Of a stretch of DNA of 64,000 nt, positions 9,586 to 20,381 are shown piece by piece. The notes under the pieces are model-generated. The model had not been told where the DNA came from. It saw nothing but the letters and a program-made list of their open reading frames with translations, and made no database searches. The translations under genes and the position numbers were made by a program. The first letter of the stretch is position 1. Each line of letters starts with the position of its first letter. Source of the DNA: Tuctoria greenei (lineage: Eukaryota; Streptophyta; Magnoliopsida; Poales; Poaceae); the NCBI GenBank assembly GCA_036927565.1, contig JAYESD010000005.1, forward strand, positions 85,228,301 through 85,292,300. Direction: 5' to 3'.

Positions 9586-12500
9586 CTAGACCCTATGAAA
9601 GAATTGGGCAACTTTCTGGGCAACCTCCGACACGTTGGCTCGGGCAGCTTCCCCTTCTCCTTCGACGGGACCTTCAAGCATCGGGTCCAGAGGAAATTGG
9701 GGGTTCTGGCTGGTGTAGCACGTCAGCACATATTCTGCGACGTTCTTCACCAGGGATTGCCCCTCAACCTCCAATTGGTCCGCGATGACATTGCCCACCT
9801 TGGAGAGTTTGCTGCCTGCCGACCTCAACGCCTGCAACGCCAGGTCCGGCTCTGGCTCTGGATCATCCGGGCACACGGGGCTGAAGCCCATCGGTGTCAG
9901 CGCGTCGTTGGCCTTGCTAAAGAACTCCCAAATCTGTAGGGAGTCCTCAGTCCTCAAGCCCTTCATTTCTTCCAGGGATCTTCTAGCCGCCACCAGTTCA
10001 GAATTCTCGCGGGCAAGGCGCTCAACTTCTTTGGTGTTTTGCTGAATCTTCTCAACAACCCGCTTTTCGAGTTTTCCGAGCTTCTCCTCCCGGAGGTGGA
10101 TCTTGTTCCGGCGGTCTACCAGGTCCTTCTCTCTGCCCCTCACTTTCTTCTCCCTGGCAGCAAGGGCACACTCTTGTTCGTAGAGTTCCTGCCCTCGCAC
10201 CCAGGCCTTCTCCTCTTCCTCATGGCAGCGCTCTTCCAATTTCTTGGCACGCTCCTCGAGGCCCTTGTCAGCCAGAGCCACCTTCTCGGCGAGCTCCTCC
10301 TCCCTCCTCAGGACGTCATCCCGCAGCTCTAGGAGTTTCTGCTCTTCATCTTCGAGTCGTTTCTCCCTCTCTTCAAGTGCCTCTCGGCGCTTGATGAGTG
10401 CATTGTTAATGGCCTCAAGCTGTTCGTGGCATTCATCGGCCGCACTATTGGCTACTTTGGCCTAATCGTAGATCTCCCGGGATTGAGCGTCGAGAGCACG
10501 AGTCATACTCTCCCTGTCATCCAGTAACTTGCCCCAGTATTCCAGGCGGATCTTCTCCCGCTTGATCCACTCTTTGTCATCCGCTAGCCTCGACTGCGCC
10601 AGCTTGGTCTCGAAGTAGAGCCGGTTACACCACCGTATAAGGGTTTGGCGCTCCTCTTCAAGAGCCTTGCTGTCGTGGAAAAAGGCCAGTTGGACTTGAC
10701 GCAGACTGGAACATGCGTTGTCAATAGACAGTGACAGCGGGATGGGTTCCGGACCTGCTGGGGTCTCCTCTGTTGGTTCCAGCGGGTTTTCAGATACAAA
10801 AATTGGGTCCCACTCCACAAGAGTGGTCCCCTGAGTCTCCATGGCACTAGGGTCGTCCTCCGAGATGGCCTCAGTCGCCATCGAGGAAGGCCCCGCCGCC
10901 AGGTCTTCATTCACCCCCTCAGGCAGGGGGCCAGCGACTTCGCTTGGGCACTCCGGCTCGGCCGCAGGTACCTCAGACGTTGTCGCTTCCGGAGCAGGAG
11001 CTGCTGCTGGCTCCGGTCTGGGCAACTCTTCTGATGGGGGCTCGAGCTCCATCACCTCTTCAACAACCGGCTCAGGAGCCGAAAGACCTTCAACATCGAC
11101 CGGATCTGTGGCTGGAGCTCCAACAATGACCGGGTCAGCGGCCGGTGCTTCGGAAGTAGCCGGCCCAACTGACGGAACTACCTCAGCTTCCGGCGCGCAC
11201 ACCGGGGCTTCAATCACCTCCGGCTCAACTGTCGGGGCTTCGATAATTTCCAGCTCGGAGGCCGGAATTACTGCTTCTTCCGGCTCAACAGCCGGAGCTT
11301 CCATCATCTCAGCACCAGGACCCGGAGCTTCAACCTCCGGGACAGGTGCCGCTGGCGCATCTTCACTCCCGTGGTCCGGCGCTACCACGGGAACTTCTGG
11401 GGATGAGTCGAGGTCCATGACCACGACAGCCGGCGCCTGAGCTGTCGCAGCTTCAGCCACTACTTGGGGCAGCACCGGGACAGGAGCAGAAGCTCCCACC
11501 CTCACGGCTTTAGCCACTGTGGTTGAGGGTGGAGCCTCACTCCCCTTCTTGGGGACACTGCAGATGATGAACGAAGAAAATTAAAAAATAGTTGCTACAA
11601 TTAAAACAACTATCCAAGGTAGAGATTAAAAATTACCTTGGGAGGCTTCCGCACCAGCTTGCGCAGAACCTTTTTCCTGGGCCTTCTGGGCTGGTCATAG
11701 CCGGCGTGGAAGCCCCGGAAGGCCCCCCGGAACTCGTCGCGGCCACGAGCGTTTCTTGAGTCGAGGTCCCCCTCGATCGGGAAGAACCCCCGGACCTGGA
11801 GGCCTCCACCGGCCCAGGTGCTGGAGTCGCGCGCCCGGAGCTAACACCCCAGGAGGACCCCACTGCGGGAACAGACGCGCTCCGGGAGGACCCCACTGTG
11901 GGAACAGTCGCGCTCCGGGAGGACCCCACTACGGGAACAGTCGCCGTAGTTGTAGAAGACATTCCCCTCCGGGGAGAAGGAGCCGACGCAGAAGTAGCGG
12001 ACCTGACGGACCTTCCGTCGGCGTACTGCAGCTTCCTCTTCCGGCTCACAGGTTCATCCGCCAGCTCCTTGCCCTTGCCGACGACCTCTTCCCTCGGCTT
12101 CGTACCAGGGTCGGAGCCATCCTTGGGCATTCCGGGGATCGCTAACCCGGTGGTTGATCTTCTCTCGACGACACCAAGGTCATCAAGCACGGGCATCTTC
12201 CGCCGAAGCTCCCTGTTGAACTCCACTTCTATGTTCAGAGGAAGAAAAGCTGATGGCAGAGTCAAGTCGTTGCCTTTGACGTCGATGCCATGCTAGAACT
12301 TCTTGAGGTGGAACTCCAAAGTTTTCCCCACCATGTTGGACTTCAGCCCGGTCTCGACCCGGTCGTCGTCCATCACGCTGTTGAGGGCCATGCGAGTTTC
12401 TCTCTCCTCTTCAGCGGCGCCCACCTGTTGGCCAAGAAGTTGCAAAACACCGCCTGAGGAGTCGATCCTCCCTCCACGCATTGGCGGATCCTGGTCAAAA

Positions 12501-13086
12501 CATGGTTGAAGGCTTCCACCAGAACCGGAGCTTCACTCCACATTGTCGTGTCGATGCTGGGAAGGCCTTCGGGCAGCTCCAACCTCTCGTGCTCCTACAC
12601 CCGGACGACTATATAGTCCTTCTTCCAGTCATCCCACTTCCCAGAGGGAAATGACCGGAGGTACTTGAATGGGCACTTCTTGCGCTTCACGAAGTAGTAG
12701 AAGCCAAGGTACTCATTGCTCCTACCAGTGGTATGGACGGTGAAAAAGGTCCGGAAAAGTTCGATGCAGGGGGGGATGCCCACCCACATCTCACAGAAGT
12801 GGACGAAGATAGACACGAGGAGAATGGAGTGAGGGCCAAGGTGGTATAACTGCAAACCATAGAAGTCTAACAGCATCAAGAAAAAGGAAGAAAAAGGTGG
12901 GATCAACCCCACCATGGCGTACGAGGAGAAGTACACCATTTCGCCGGCGTGCTCCTTCTCAAATGGGAGCTCCCCACCGGTGCGGACCGAGCGGTTGAAG
13001 AAGTCCGAGGACTATCCCATGAGGGCCCGGACCTTCTTCAGGTCGCTGTCGGTCTTCAAACGGCTTTCGCGGAGACCCAACTCCAT
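9586..13086 (-). pseudogene. Opposite-strand gene of element A (PF04195 domain, coiled coil), one intron
   Basis: Read on the minus strand from the ATG at 13086 (MELGLRESRLKTDSDLKKV). The N-terminal half is the 'putative gypsy type transposon' domain (GLIPPFSSFFLMLLDFYGLQ, HFCEMWVGIPPCIELFRTFF, FPSGKWDDWKKDYIVVRV). A Ser/Pro/Gly-rich linker with repeated VGSSRSA follows, then a GT-AG intron (11636 down to 11558), an Ala/Pro/Glu-rich region (11500-10870) and a long Glu/Lys/Arg coiled coil. The C-terminus (NPQFPLDPMLEGPVEGEGEA to FFHRV) is shared with B and, more weakly, C. Lesions: a stop in the N-terminal 30 codons, TAG near 12594, a frame change near 12380 and TAG at 10462-10464. Function is unknown. 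Tat elements such as maize Grande are known to carry reverse-oriented extra ORFs. Confidence 0.82.
11558..11636 (-). other. Candidate intron of the opposite-strand gene (element A)
   Basis: 79 bp on the minus strand. The donor is GTAATTTTTA directly after codons for SLPR, and the acceptor is CATCTGCAG before GTCCCCAAGAAG (VPKK). Without splicing, the frame stops at once. Element B has a 78-bp intron at the same codon with near-identical donor and matching frame. Confidence 0.75.
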
Positions 13087-13607
13087 CGCGGCACAGCGAG
13101 GCAAGAGAGGAAAAGTAGAGCACAAGTTGGGAGTTTGAGCGCAAGAACAGATGAGAGGCGTAAAGAACTCCTGACGGTGCGCACTTTCCTTCTTAAGTAA
13201 GCCCTCGCAACGCTTGTATGGAAACCGCAAGGAAGTCAAAGATACCACCCAAAAATTCCACCCAGCCGATGACAAGCGGGCCCAGGACCATCCTGACGAT
13301 CAAGTCGAGGCTCTTACCCAGGCGAACGGTTGCCATCATGAGGCGGGAAGCCCAAAGGCGGCGGACTGACAAGGCACGCGGAACCGATACGGTTTTCGTA
13401 TCGGGAACCGGCGACCTTCAATTGCGTGAGATCCGCATGCCAAAGATCTCATCTGCTGCACGCGGCGAGGATTTAACTCCAAATCCTCGCCAACAGCACC
13501 TCCGAAGACCTTTGAAGACCCAGTTCAAAAGTCGTGAGGATGGACCCACCTCCGGCGGAATAACTTCACCCCAGTGGTCTTCCCCGGAGGTAGGTCCTGG
13601 GGGCCAC
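13087..13607. promoter_or_regulatory. 5' flank of the opposite-strand gene and polypurine tract of element A
   Basis: About 520 bp between the opposite-strand start codon and the 3' LTR. On the minus strand, a TATA-like TTACTTAAGAAGG precedes the gene by about 110 bp; B has TTACATAAGAAGG at the matching place. The purine-rich GGAGGTAGGTCCTGGGGGCC at 13586-13605, followed by AC, abuts the 3' LTR and is the likely plus-strand primer. Promoter function is inferred from position only. Confidence 0.5.
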
Positions 13608-14457
13608 TGTCGGTACCCTAGAAACCGTACACCCCTTGAGGTTACAGAGATCTCAAAGGAAAGTCATCTACTTGATTTGAAGACCTTCGGAGTCCCACAT
13701 GTCAGACATAACCGGACCCGCTTCTCCAACATGGTTAATCCCAGGGTCGCCACGTGTACTATCAAACCGGAGCTACCGCCCACAAGGGGGAAGCTCCGGG
13801 CCATGCACCAAAATGGCACCTCCGAACTTAACCCCAGACCGAGGGAAGCTCCGGACCTGACACGTGTCAGGTAGCTCCGGAGCTACCTGTTTCCCACAGT
13901 ATGCTCCGGAGCTGCCACGTGTCCAATCGACGAATCTTCAGCCTCTAACCTCCGGAAGACCTCGCAACAGCTCCGGATCTTCAAAGGGCAATCGAGGACT
14001 TCAAGACCCGATTAAGTGTCATTAATACCATATTAATGACACTTAAACGGACGATCTTAACACCAGTAACGGTGCTGTCAAAGCCCGTTACAGGGTCATT
14101 AAGAGCAATTAAACGTGTTGAAGAGGTATCAATACTAGTAACCGCCGGGGCCACATGTCGGGCCAGGCTAACTTGTAACGGCCTGCCCTTGTACTATAAA
14201 AGGACAGGACGATGACACGTTCAAGGGGCTAGACACACAGGCCATCGACGCTCAACACAAGCTGATACAACTAATACAACACCAACACACCCGTGGAGTA
14301 GGGTATTACGCTCAGGCGGCCTGAACCACGTAAACTCTTGTGTCTCCTGTGTCATTTTCTACTCACCTTCTTGAATCTCCGCGCGCCCACACCGAACATC
14401 AAACTCCCCTATCACTTTAGTAGTGTAGGGAGATCTGCCGGTTCCAAACCACCGACA
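13608..14457 (+). repeat. 3' LTR of element A
   Basis: 850 bp, collinear with 1455-2304 without a length change, with about 17 substitutions and a TATA box at 14195-14201. It ends ACCGACA, followed by ACGTC, the right target-site copy. Confidence 0.96.
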
Positions 14458-15857
14458 ACGTCGCTTTAGTAATCCTTGAGTGTTGTTATGCGTGTTGTAA
14501 TATCAATTGATGGATGTTTATTATTAAACTCGTGAATCTATTGCCACTAATTTTTAAACCTGGTGCATTCAGGTTCTACTGCCGCAAATTATAAAAAGTG
14601 GCATTAGGAATTTCTTGTTACGAATGATAAATTGTTGCAATAGGAAGCTATTGCCAATACGGATGATAAAACGTGGCAATAGAATGACAAAACGTTGCAG
14701 TATAAACATTTGGCAACGAATCAAAAAACGTTGCATTAGAACACTATTGCCACAGATAAGAAATCGTTGCAATACCAAACTATTCGCCACGGATGCGAAA
14801 TCATTGTGGTACCATACTAGTTCCCACAGATCTGAAATCATTGCAATACGATACTATTTGCCACGTTTGTGGACTCATTGCAATATCCAACTATTCGCCA
14901 CGGATACGAAATTGTTGCAGTATCAAACTAGTTCCCACAGATCTGAAATCATTGCAATACGGTACTATTCACCACGTTTGTTGACTCGTTGCAATAACCT
15001 ACTATTTGCCACGGACGTTAAACCGTTGCAGCATCATACTATTTGCCACGGCTGTGACATCGTTGTAGTACCATACTATTTGCCACGAATGTGAAATCAT
15101 TGCAATACCGTGATATTCTTTGCAATATGGTAAATCATTGCTACACCATAACTCGTTGCAATATGTTACTATTTGCCATGGCTATGAAAATCGTTGCAAT
15201 ACTGTAGTATTTGCCACAAATGTGAAAATTGTTGCAATCACATACTATTACCATGAACGCGAAATTGTTGCAATACAATGCTATTCGTTACAATACGTTA
15301 CATCGTCGCAATACGCTAAATCGTTGCAATAACATGATGTTTTCCACGAATGTGAAATTACCGTACTATTGCAATGCCTGTGAAATCGTTGCAACCACAT
15401 ACAATTACCATGAATGTGAAATCGTTGCAATACCATGCTATTTGTTGCAATATGTTAAATCGTCGCAATATGCTAAATCGTTGTAACAACATACTATTTG
15501 CCATGAATATGAAATCGTTGCAATATCATACTATTTGCCACGATCGTGAACCCGTTGCAATACCGTACAATTCGTTGCGATACGTTAAATCGTCGCAATA
15601 CATGAAAACGTTGCAATAGCGTCCTATTTGCCACCGATGTAAAATCGTTGCAATACCATACTATTCGCCATGGATGCCAAGGCGTCGCAATAACCTATCG
15701 CCACGGATGCCAAGGCGTCGCAATAACCTATCGCAATACCATACGATTCATAAAAACTATTGCCACGCTCTTCTTCATTGCAACAACGACCTATTGCGAC
15801 GAAAAATAACATATTGTGACGATTTTTTTGTTGCGATAAACTCGAATCCTTGCAGTG
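14458..15857 (+). mobile_element. 3' end of the CACTA element
   Basis: This continues the transposon interrupted at 1454. After about 100 bp of 3'-UTR-like sequence comes a tandem minisatellite (14580-15740), then a terminus GAATCCTTGCAGTG whose complement CACTGCAAGGATTC resembles the CACTA terminal repeat (CACTACAAGAA type). The end at 15857 is supported independently: from 15858 on, a gypsy integrase reading frame (TPAGSMRIILL...) begins without a gap. The 3-bp duplication (probably ACT) cannot be checked because the left end is outside the window. Confidence 0.7.
14580..15740 (+). repeat. 37-bp tandem minisatellite in the CACTA subterminal region
   Basis: About 30 degenerate units with a period of 37 bp (clear between 14760 and 15110). 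Each has CGTTGCAATA followed by TATTYGCCACG and a variable GAAA. All copies I see point the same way. CACTA elements normally carry short motif repeats near their ends that bind the transposase. A regular 37-bp array in one orientation is a variant of that. Confidence 0.75.
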
Positions 15858-16965
15858 ACTCCAGCTGGTTCTATGCGTATCATACTATTGTAGGAAGCAC
15901 ATGGTGGAGGGTTGACGGGACACTTTGGTGTCAATAAGATGTAAGACATCCTAGCAAGCCATTTCTATTGGCCAAAGATGAGAAGAGATGTGGCGCGGTT
16001 TGTTGCTTGTTGCACCACCTGTCAAAAAGCTACGTCCCGTCCTAATCCACATGGTTTATGCATGCCTATCCGTGTTCCTAGTGCTCCATGGGAGGATGTT
16101 TCTATGGATTTTGTTTTAGTATTGCCTAGAACAAATAAGGGGAGGGATAGTATTTTTGTTGTTGTGGACAGATTTTCTAAAATGGCACATTTCATACCAT
16201 GCCACAAAATTGATGATGCTACCCATATTGCTGATTTGTTCTTTTGAGAAGTTGTTCGTTTGCATGGGGTCCCAAACACTGTTGTTTCAGATAGAGATGC
16301 CAAATTTCTTAGTCATTTTCGGAAAACCATATGGGCTAATTTGGGGACAAAATTGCTCTTTTCTACCACTTGTCACCCTCAAAGGGATGACAGACCGAAG
16401 TAGTGAACTGTAGTTTTATCTACCATGCTTAGGGCTATTCTGAAAATTATGGGAAGAATGTTTGCCTCCTATTGAATTTTCTTACAATCGTTCGCTGCAT
16501 TCTACTACTAAATTTTGCCCTTTTCAGATTGTATATGGTTTTATCTATCGTGCTCCCATTGATCTTTTCGCTCTGCTACCTTTAGATAAATTGAATTTTT
16601 ATGCTTCTCGTCGTGCTGAATTAATTCTTAAAATGCATGAGCAAACTAAAGAAAACATTGAGAGCATGAACGCTAAGTATTAACAAGCCGGTAGAAAGGG
16701 TAGAAAGCATGTCACTTTTGAACCTGGTGATTTGGTTTGGGTGCATTTGAGAAAGGATAGATTTCCTAATTTGAGAAAATCTAAATTGCTACCTAGAGCT
16801 GCTGGACCCTTCAAAGTGTTTTGAAAAATTAATGATAATGCATATGAAATTGAGTTGCCTGTACATTTTGGGGTTACTTCCTCTTTTAATATTGCAGATT
16901 TGAAACCATATGTGGGCGATGAAGACACGTTTGAGTCGAGAACGACTCAATTGCAAGAAGTGGAG
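15858..16965 (+). pseudogene. pol: Element E: Ty3/gypsy integrase fragment, decayed
   Basis: Reading from 15858: HGGGLTGHFGVNKM, HFYWPKMRRDVARF, CCTTCQKATSRP (zinc-binding part), DFVLVLPRTNKGRDSIFVVV (first Asp), VSDRDAKFLSHF (second Asp), then a broken stretch where the Glu motif should be, a later IEFSYNRSLHSTTKF, and a C-terminal GDLVWVHLRKDRFPNLRKSK to NIADLKPYVGDED. Stops: TAG in LL*EAHGGG (near 15890), TAA 15942-15944, TGA 16245-16247, and several near 16400-16450, 16681 and 16822. The frame resumes at 51287 after element C. No chromodomain is seen. This is the oldest layer of the nest. Confidence 0.85.
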
Positions 16966-17311
16966 TGTCGGTATCCGGCATACCAGGTACCCTCGCACAC
17001 AAGCTAGAGGCGCCTAGGTACCTCGTCCCCCTACACAGACAGGGTCCGAGGGCACCATGTGTTCAAGGAACTCGGACCCGCCTGCCCCAGGTAGGGGGTC
17101 CGAGACGCCCACAAGACATCCTGATAGGGGAACTCAGCTCCACCTTAGTGAGAATCTCCCAGGCAGCCACATATTCGGCATGATGGGACCTGACCTCCCC
17201 CCTCAGAGGTGAGCTCCAAAGCTGCCACGTGGGCCACAAAGTCGAGACCCGATCTCCTTCGCGGAGGTGAGCACTCGAGCTGCCTCGTGGTTCGCTGGGC
17301 AAGACCTGACC
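16966..17311 (+). repeat. 5' LTR of element C, first part
   Basis: Starts TGTCGGTATCCGGCATACC and aligns with 50439 onward (TGTTGGTACCCGACATACC). It contains units with GAGCTCC..GCTGCCACGTGG. It is interrupted at 17311/17312 by element D. Confidence 0.9.
17190..17300 (+). repeat. G-box repeats in the element C LTR (left block)
   Basis: Units of about 58-60 bp start with GACCTCCCCC-like sequence and contain GAGCTGCCACGTGG (G-box core CACGTG). They continue beyond element D at 27766-27900. The insertion of D falls within one unit. Confidence 0.65.
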
Positions 17312-20118
17312 TGTAACACCCTCATTTTCATGCATCATGCCTTGCATACACTCATATATATGTTTAACATTGATCCACATCAAGAGGAACGCGTTTAAAA
17401 TTGATTTGGAACCAAATCGCACTTAAAATGCTGAAAAGTGCGGACTAGTATGATTTTACTGAGGAATAGTCTGATTTCTCTCTGACTAAAAATGGACTTG
17501 TCCGTTTTTGCTGCGGACTAGTCCGATTTTGCCTCTGGAAACTTTTGGACTTGTCCGATTTTGTGCGGACTAGTCCGGTATTCCAAGAATCCTTGAAAAT
17601 TTGCTAAGTCCCTGGACTTTTTCGGACTAGTCCGGTGTTCCAGTGGACTTTTCCATTTTCCTCTCTAACTAAAGTCGGACTTGTCTGATTTTTGGCCAGA
17701 CTTGTCCGATTTTCTCTCTAGACAACTTCGGACTAGTCCGATCCTTTTCGGACTTGTCCGATATTTCGCGACTCCGAATTGATCTTTCATTTTACGACTT
17801 GTTTCTTGGGTTTCACGTTAAGTGGTCCTAGGGATATCATGCCTAACTCTTTTAGAGGCCATGTGGGACCCTAAACTGGCCTCTACTCCTCTCAAACTCG
17901 AAATACATCTAACCCTAGCCTCCACCTCAATATAAACAATCCCACCCCTTGGCTTGACATCCATTTGCCACTTTTCCACCCCACCCAAAACCTAGTTCGT
18001 GGAGAGCCACCATCAAGGAAGGAGGAGGATATCCCAAGAAAGAAGAAGAAGAGGAGGAAACGGAAGAGGATCAAGATCTCCATCAAGTTTCGTCCTTCAT
18101 CACCAATTCATCTCCAAGTTCATCCCCAACCTTAGATCATCAAGATCCAAGTGTTACCTCCAATTTTCTTGATTCATTGGAGTTCTAAACACCTGGTATA
18201 CTTTCAATTCTCTTTTCCTTACGTGAATTCAACCCCTACTCTCCAGATTTACGTCAATCTAAAAAACCCTAGTTTGCTAGTTCTGCGAAGTATGGACTAG
18301 TCCGGCCTTCTGCAGACTAGTCCAATTTGCTGACTAAATTGTGTTGAATTGATTCTAAAAGTAGATCTAATCAAATCCAAACCTGTATAAACTTGTTAAA
18401 AGCTATTAGACCTAGTTAGTTATCATTGATAGAAATCTATTAATAAGTTCTACCTTGCATTTGCATCAATCATGCATGTCATGTCATATTGAGTAATATT
18501 TGTCCACTCTTTGATTGCATTTCTTGTCTTGTATGTTTATTGTGCAGATTAGACAGCTTTGCGCTAGAGAGTGCCACAGATGATCTACAGCACCAAGAGT
18601 TTGAAGAAGTTGACCCGAACCAATCTCAAGAGCAAGGCAAGTGTCCTTGAAGCATATTGATCCTGTTTTAAAATAAATGTTTTGTTTGCAAAATTGCATG
18701 CTTGTGTCAATGTGATGGGAATCCTATGGTAGGAAGTTTACTAGCTTTGTTTAACCACCCTTGTCACCCGGAATATACGGTAGAGAGTCGGTAAGGGCTT
18801 TTTACCTTTTGCTTCGCTTAATCAACTACAATTGGAAACCAACTATACCACTCAATTTAATTATGCATGGATGAGATTATGGTTAACATGAATTGGTTAA
18901 TATGATATGGTAATGGGTGATCTAAGCAAGCCTGGTATGTGGATGGGTTGGTGTTATGGTGGTTTTTCTTGCTTTAGATCTAAGGACCGGTTCATGGAGC
19001 GACCATCCACGATTTGCAGTGCCACCACGAGGCCAAGTATGGGTGCGCCGTAGATGATTAATTAGGGATTTGCTAGTGCTGTTTGGACCATTGTGGAGGC
19101 TCGGGGAAGGGGTAGTCGGATTGGGTTTGTTGATGATTGGTGGGACTACCCTGGGATCCGAATGGCTCAAGAGGGGGCTCTTGGTTGAAGATGTGCTCAG
19201 ATGGAGGCATCGCCACCGGTGAAACCTCAATGGGGTATAAATAGGCTAGTAATCTCTTTGTAAAGGCTATTTTGTGATCTCTTGGCCACACACCTAAGGA
19301 AGTGTGAGACGGCATAATTGAGACTCTATATTCATCGAAAGGTGATGAAATCACAAACACGTGGGTAAAGCGGTACAATCTCTACAGAGTGTGTCTAAAA
19401 CTATCATGATTGTTGTGCTCCTGGTTATGAGCAACCTGGACCCTCACATGATTAGAGGAAACATGGTATTGGGATGGTTTTTGGGATGGTTATGGTTATG
19501 GCTCATTATGGATTAATTTTTGGTATTGAATATGGTTATTGGCAATGGTGAAATCTGGTATATGGATGATGGATATGGAATATGGACTGGTATTATGATA
19601 ACCACATGGCTTATGATGGGTTTACTCACATACATGTAATATATTGCTTTTCAAATGTTTTAACGTACTTTTCAGCACTTAGCCATTATTGTATTCGTCA
19701 TTTGAATTAGCTACATGTCATACTTTCCACACTTGCTGAGTACGACATGTACTCACTCTTGCAATCCCCCCACCAGTTGCAGGTCAGGATTGGGAGTTTA
19801 ATGGCAATAATGCAGAGTTCTAGGCCATGTCTGCCGTCAGCTTTGCCTGTGGTGTTATTGGAGCTACGCTACCCCTTATGCTTAGTTGCTTAGTTGCTTA
19901 ATTAGTTTATTTCTGTTGCATTAGTTGAACTTTTCATTAATATTCATTAGAGTTTGTATTCGAGGATAATATGGTTTGTGCAATAAAATTTGGTTAATAA
20001 ATCTTGTTCTGTGGTAATTTTTTGTAAACTCTTTTGTGAATGCACTCGTGTATGTGTGTTGAACATCCTGGGCACACATATGCATTCACTTGGTTCATTT
20101 TTGGAGCCGGGTGTCACA
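17312..20118 (+). repeat. 5' LTR of element D
   Basis: 2807 bp, TGTAACACCCTC to GGGTGTCACA. The first 460 bp carry many copies of GGACTAGTCC and GGACTTGTCC words. The remainder is AT-rich and non-coding. Small open frames on both strands (for example around 18922-19378) recur in the 3' LTR with disruptions and I do not support them as genes. Confidence 0.95.
17430..17770 (+). repeat. GGACTAGTCC / GGACTTGTCC repeat cluster in D 5' LTR
   Basis: More than a dozen copies or near-copies of the 10-bp palindrome GGACTAGTCC and its variant GGACTTGTCC, most followed by GATTTT or GGT, at irregular 20-40 bp spacing. The homologous cluster in the 3' LTR (25070-25400) has the same arrangement. Two more copies lie near 18296 and 18325. 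Confidence 0.85.
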
Positions 20119-20121
20119 GAT

Positions 20122-20135
20122 TCGTATCAGAGCCA
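20122..20135 (+). other. Primer binding site of element D (initiator Met type)
   Basis: TCGTATCAGAGCCA lies three bases after the LTR. It differs from the usual TGGTATCAGAGCCA, complementary to the initiator tRNA-Met 3' end, at one position. Confidence 0.85.
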
Positions 20136-20381
20136 TAGGTTGACTGTAGGATGTAGCCTAGATAGAATGGACACTTTAGAGCACATAGGAGGACTTTGGA
20201 ATTGATGTGTTTTTGTTTGATCTGATGTTTGCTATATATTGTTCGCTTGTGTGCTTACTAGAGGATTTTGGGGTGCTTTAGCATTGCCATGTCCACGTAG
20301 GCTAGTTAGTTGTTTAGTTTCATATCCCTTGATGCATATAGTTGGGGACATTTTCTAATTCTTACCTATTGATTTCTCCAA

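Larger units (their letters stand above)
1455..14457 (+). mobile_element. Element A: full-length Tat-type Ty3/gypsy retrotransposon
   Basis: A 13,003-bp element bounded by two 850-bp direct LTRs (TGTCGG...CCGACA), with a primer-site region, gag-PR, pol, a hairpin-rich non-coding zone, a gene on the opposite strand and a polypurine tract. The flanking 5-mers are AAGTC (1450-1454) and ACGTC (14458-14462), a target duplication with one mismatch. The LTRs differ at about 17 of 850 positions by my count (about 2%), so the insertion is young for this window. With a commonly used grass LTR rate of 1.3e-8 per site per year that is somewhat under 1 million years. A second RNase H of archaeal type and the extra 3' gene place it in the Tat clade. 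The copy cannot encode its own proteins intact because gag and pol carry several stops. Confidence 0.95.

Noticed and set aside
10841..11440. 199-codon plus-strand frame rich in Ser, Gly and Ala
   Set aside because: It is the complement of the Ala/Pro/Glu repeats of the reverse gene of A. Homology with B and C supports the minus-strand reading.
14580..15740. CRISPR-like look of the 37-bp array
   Set aside because: The units are contiguous and diverge throughout. There are no constant repeats with unique spacers, and the sequence is a plant nuclear one.
18922..19378. Minus-strand frames in the D LTR
   Set aside because: They recur in the 3' LTR with disruptions and lie in a non-coding LTR. 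No domain was recognised.
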